Origin: Gluconobacter cadivus
Lineage (GTDB): Bacteria; Pseudomonadota; Alphaproteobacteria; Acetobacterales; Acetobacteraceae
Reading direction: 5' to 3'
DNA: 64,000 bases
Assembly: GCF_015244745.1 (NCBI RefSeq)
Contig: NZ_JABCQI010000004.1
Coordinates: 1-64,000 of the forward strand
Numbering within the stretch: the stretch's first letter is position 1; every line of letters begins with the position of its first letter. Below are positions 61,546 through 64,000 of the stretch, piece after piece. A program made the translations under genes and the position numbers. Below the pieces are notes generated by a model. It did not search any database and was not told the origin of the DNA. It was given only the letters and a program-made list of their open reading frames with translations.

Positions 61546-62796
61546 TTAATGCGGTGGCGACGATTGTTCCAGCGGCTGATGTTCAAGCTGCCGGGCATTC
61601 AGGTCATCGGCCGAAACGTCATGCTCCGGCGGTGGGGTTTTGTGCGGAACGGGTGCCGGAGACGGTTTTGCGGCCACAGGCGGCACGACAGCCGTTGCGT
61701 CCGTGGCGGTTGGTGATGGGAGGGCACTGGGCTGAACCGGAAGCGCCACACCCGATCCGAATGAGCCGGAGCGAATGGCATCGGCCGTCACCTCGACACT
61801 GCGACGGACCTGTCCTTCCCGGCCCAGAGGCGCACTGGTCGCCCCCGCCGTGGTCAGGACTACACCGCCTGCATTGCCGAACGACATGCGGAACGGAGCA
61901 CCCGCGGGATCGCCCTGCCAGCTTTCGCCCGGCTGCATGACGCGCGACATCAGGACGTGCCCGTCCTTGTCACGAACCTGCGTCCAGACGTGCGACAGCG
62001 CCCGCACGACGACAGCCCCTTCTGGAACAGCCGGAGGCAAATCAGTGGCGGGCTGTCCGGGTGTCGAAGTTTTTTCAGGCGCAACGGTCTCAGCCGGGGG
62101 CGTTGGGACAGTTGCATCATCTTCATCAGAAGACGGAGCCGCTGGTACAGCCTGTTCCGGTGCAGACGCAGGCGGATTTTGCGGGGCCGCAACCGTCTGC
62201 ACAGGGCTGGAAATTGTTGGCGGCCCAGCAGGAGTAGGCGACGCAACGACCGGAGCATGAGGCTCGGGCGTGGGTGCGCGTCCGGGCATGACAGAGGCGA
62301 CCTGTGGGGAGGTCGTGGCAGGAGTTGCCGCACCCGGCATCAGTTCTGCCACGGCTGGAACCTGACGCTGCGCCGGGGTGTCGTGTGCCGTAAAACGGTA
62401 CCAGCCGACATAGGCCACAGCCACGACCACCAACCCGGCGCCGACCAGCACGCCGACCGGCAACCCCCGATCCCCTTCGGGTTGCGGGAAAACCAGCTCC
62501 GTCTTGCGTGTCACGGCACCACGCGTATCGCGCCGAAAACGCTCGACCAGCGCGTCCGCATCAAGCTGCATGGCATGCGCGTACGTCCGCAGAAAGCCGA
62601 CGGCGTAAGCCACACCCGGTAGGCCCGAAAGGTCGTCCGCTTCAAGCGCGGCCAGAAGTTTCGGGCGGATTCGCAGCCATTCCGCCACGTCTTCCAGCCG
62701 CCATCCCAGTTCCTCGCGACGCTCGCGCAGCACCTTTCCAACACTGGGCTGGTCAGAAGACTGCGACAACGGGCGGCTGGAGGACGGAGAGGACAT
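61546..62796 (-). CDS. RodZ-like protein (HTH_25 + DUF4115)
   Basis: A 416-residue bitopic membrane protein. It has an N-terminal helix-turn-helix (about 18-90: VGKVLRERREELGWRLEDVAEWLRI), one membrane helix (about 111-133), a long Pro/Ala/Thr-rich linker, and a C-terminal DUF4115-like periplasmic domain (about 255-340: VWTQVRDKDGHVLMSRVMQPGESW). Known RodZ proteins anchor MreB and help set rod shape. The adjacency to ispG is common in proteobacteria. DNA binding by the HTH is not implied. Confidence 0.88.
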   Translation of the reverse strand: MSSPSSSRPLSQSSDQPSVGKVLRERREELGWRLEDVAEWLRIRPKLLAALEADDLSGLPGVAYAVGFLRTYAHAMQLDADALVERFRRDTRGAVTRKTELVFPQPEGDRGLPVGVLVGAGLVVVAVAYVGWYRFTAHDTPAQRQVPAVAELMPGAATPATTSPQVASVMPGRAPTPEPHAPVVASPTPAGPPTISSPVQTVAAPQNPPASAPEQAVPAAPSSDEDDATVPTPPAETVAPEKTSTPGQPATDLPPAVPEGAVVVRALSHVWTQVRDKDGHVLMSRVMQPGESWQGDPAGAPFRMSFGNAGGVVLTTAGATSAPLGREGQVRRSVEVTADAIRSGSFGSGVALPVQPSALPSPTATDATAVVPPVAAKPSPAPVPHKTPPPEHDVSADDLNARQLEHQPLEQSSPPH

Positions 62797-62810
62797 GACC
62801 GGATGATCCG

Positions 62811-63890
62811 TTAGCTGGCAGCGTGAATACGGGTTTCACGCTGCTTTATGGCATCAACGGCCTGCTGCACCAGCGTCGCAAGAATATCGGCGACCGGACG
62901 GATTTCCTTGACCATACCGACGGACTGACCCGCCATGACAGAACCCGTTTCCACGTCCCCTTCGATAACGGCACGACGCAGCGCACCGGCCCAGTAGTGC
63001 TCGATCGAGAGCTGCGCTTCTTCCTTGGTCAGTTCGCCGCTCTGGAACTTCTGAAGTGCTTCGCCCTGAAGACGTGCGTAGCGACGACCACCTTCATTCG
63101 ACAGGCCCCGTACCGGAATGACCGGGAAAAGTTCGTCGAGTTGCACGGTCGTCACGGCATCACGGGCATTGGCGCGCAGGAAAGCCTTCTTGAAGTTTTC
63201 ATGTGCGATGCTTTCCTCGGACGCCGCAAACAGCGTTCCGAGTTGCGCACCCGCGGCGCCCTGCTCCAGATAGGACAGGACGGCATCACCACGTCCAAGG
63301 CCACCAGCCACAAACACCGGCACATCGCGGATATGGGGCAGGATTTCCTGCGCCAGAACCGTCAGCGACACGGGCCCGACATGGCCACCCGCTTCCGAGC
63401 CTTCGATCACGAGAGCCTCGATGCCCATGCGCACCAGCCGCTTGCCCAGAGCCAGAGCAGGCGCAAAACCGATCGCCCGCGCTCCGCCATCGCGGACCTT
63501 GCGGATCGTGGCGCTGTTCGGCACGCCGCCTGCGAGCACGATGTGAGAGACGTTATGCGCCAGACACACGTCCACCAGTCGGTCCAGCTCTGGGTGCATG
63601 GTGATAAGGTTGACGCCGAACGGGCGCTTCGTCATCGCCTGTGTGGCAACGATTTCCTCTTCCAGACGCTCGGGAGACATCGCGCCACAGGCGATAACAC
63701 CAAATCCACCGGCGTTGGAAATGGCCGAGACGAGATGCCGCTCGCTGACCCAGGACATGGCGCCACCAAGGATCGCGACCTCACTGCCCAAGAAATCACA
63801 GCCCGGCTTCCACAGCCGGTCCAGCGTCGCGCGCGCGTCCAGGGCCTCACCCCGGGTCTCGCTCGGAGTCTCGATCAGGGTTTCGCTCAC
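62811..63890 (-). CDS. Nitronate monooxygenase-family (2-nitropropane dioxygenase-like) protein
   Basis: A 359-residue FMN-dependent TIM-barrel oxidoreductase. It shows AILGGAMSWVSERHLVSAISNAGGFGVI, VIEGSEAGGHVGP and VAGGLGRGDAVLSYLEQGAAGAQLGTLFAAS, typical of class I-type NMO or enoyl-ACP-reductase-like relatives. Start is GTG 63890 (MSETLIETP), whose GTGA overlaps the aspartokinase stop by 3 to 4 bases. Substrate remains open within the family. It sits between the RodZ-like gene and aspartokinase. Confidence 0.88.
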   Translation of the reverse strand: MSETLIETPSETRGEALDARATLDRLWKPGCDFLGSEVAILGGAMSWVSERHLVSAISNAGGFGVIACGAMSPERLEEEIVATQAMTKRPFGVNLITMHPELDRLVDVCLAHNVSHIVLAGGVPNSATIRKVRDGGARAIGFAPALALGKRLVRMGIEALVIEGSEAGGHVGPVSLTVLAQEILPHIRDVPVFVAGGLGRGDAVLSYLEQGAAGAQLGTLFAASEESIAHENFKKAFLRANARDAVTTVQLDELFPVIPVRGLSNEGGRRYARLQGEALQKFQSGELTKEEAQLSIEHYWAGALRRAVIEGDVETGSVMAGQSVGMVKEIRPVADILATLVQQAVDAIKQRETRIHAAS

Positions 63891-64000
63891 GCGTCGGCTT
63901 CCTCTTTGGCATCAAGCCCATAAGCCGTGTGCAGCGCGCGCATGGCCAGTTCAGTATATTCGGAATCGATCAGAACCGAGATCTTGATCTCGCTCGTGGA
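63887..64000 (-). CDS. lysC: Aspartate kinase, C-terminal end (runs off the window)
   Basis: The last 37 codons of an open frame entering from the right edge read ISVLIDSEYTELAMRALHTAYGLD, the conserved C-terminal ACT-domain end of aspartokinase, which makes aspartyl phosphate for the lysine, methionine and threonine pathways. The stop TGA is at 63887-63889 and overlaps the next gene's start. Confidence 0.85.
   Translation of the reverse strand, partial: STSEIKISVLIDSEYTELAMRALHTAYGLDAKEEADA

Overview
The window is a gene-dense, high-GC, mostly housekeeping stretch of an alphaproteobacterial chromosome. It is most likely an acetic acid bacterium (Acetobacteraceae, Gluconobacter-like). Three things point there: PopZ and DUF4167 proteins typical of alphaproteobacteria, the rpsT-dnaA neighbourhood, and a secreted alpha-amino-acid ester hydrolase very close to the enzyme known from Acetobacter. 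Species-level naming is inference.

Layout. 1-3.1 kb: the 5' part of a secreted protein on the minus strand, tRNA-Cys, a TolC-type outer-membrane channel and a PopZ-like protein. 3.1-12.7 kb: valS, a secreted alpha/beta hydrolase, ilvD (convergent), the ester hydrolase, msrA and a DUF2252 protein. 12.7-18.2 kb (minus): an ABC transporter made of a double-domain permease and an ATPase with an extra C-terminal domain but no binding protein, then ubiE-coaBC-dut. 18.2-26.9 kb (plus): mutM, rpsT with a textbook terminator, then dnaA-dnaN-recF-gyrB and a DUF3108 protein. 27-36.5 kb (plus): glmU-glmS, a YdiJ-type FAD/Fe-S dehydrogenase, a ThiE-like protein and a large CPA1 antiporter. 36.5-40.7 kb: a POT-like transporter with a degenerate proton motif, a 567-base gene-free stretch with five copies of a TGGCA-N3-TGCCA palindrome, a porin and a small secreted protein. 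40.7-48.5 kb (minus): a tightly packed run reading mltB-like, rlpA, D-Ala-D-Ala carboxypeptidase, tmk, holB, metG, tatD, MBL hydrolase. 48.7-54.6 kb: a DedA protein paired with an ATP-grasp enzyme, an MlaD-like protein, uppP, an APC permease and an MscS-type channel. 54.8-64 kb: tRNA-Met, a glycosyltransferase, DUF4167, prmC, a small secreted protein, prfA, hisS, ispG, a RodZ-like protein, a nitronate-monooxygenase-like protein and the C-terminus of aspartokinase.

Functional themes are replication, cell-envelope building (glmUS, uppP, rlpA, mltB, carboxypeptidase, MlaD-like, RodZ-like), translation (valS, metG, hisS, prfA, prmC) and cofactor supply (coaBC, ubiE). I saw no rRNA, CRISPR array, prophage, integrase or insertion-sequence transposase. 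The most unusual DNA is the palindrome cluster at 38033-38250. I found no clear undescribed multi-gene system; the DedA/ATP-grasp pair and the orphan ABC transporter are the best candidates for unknown function.
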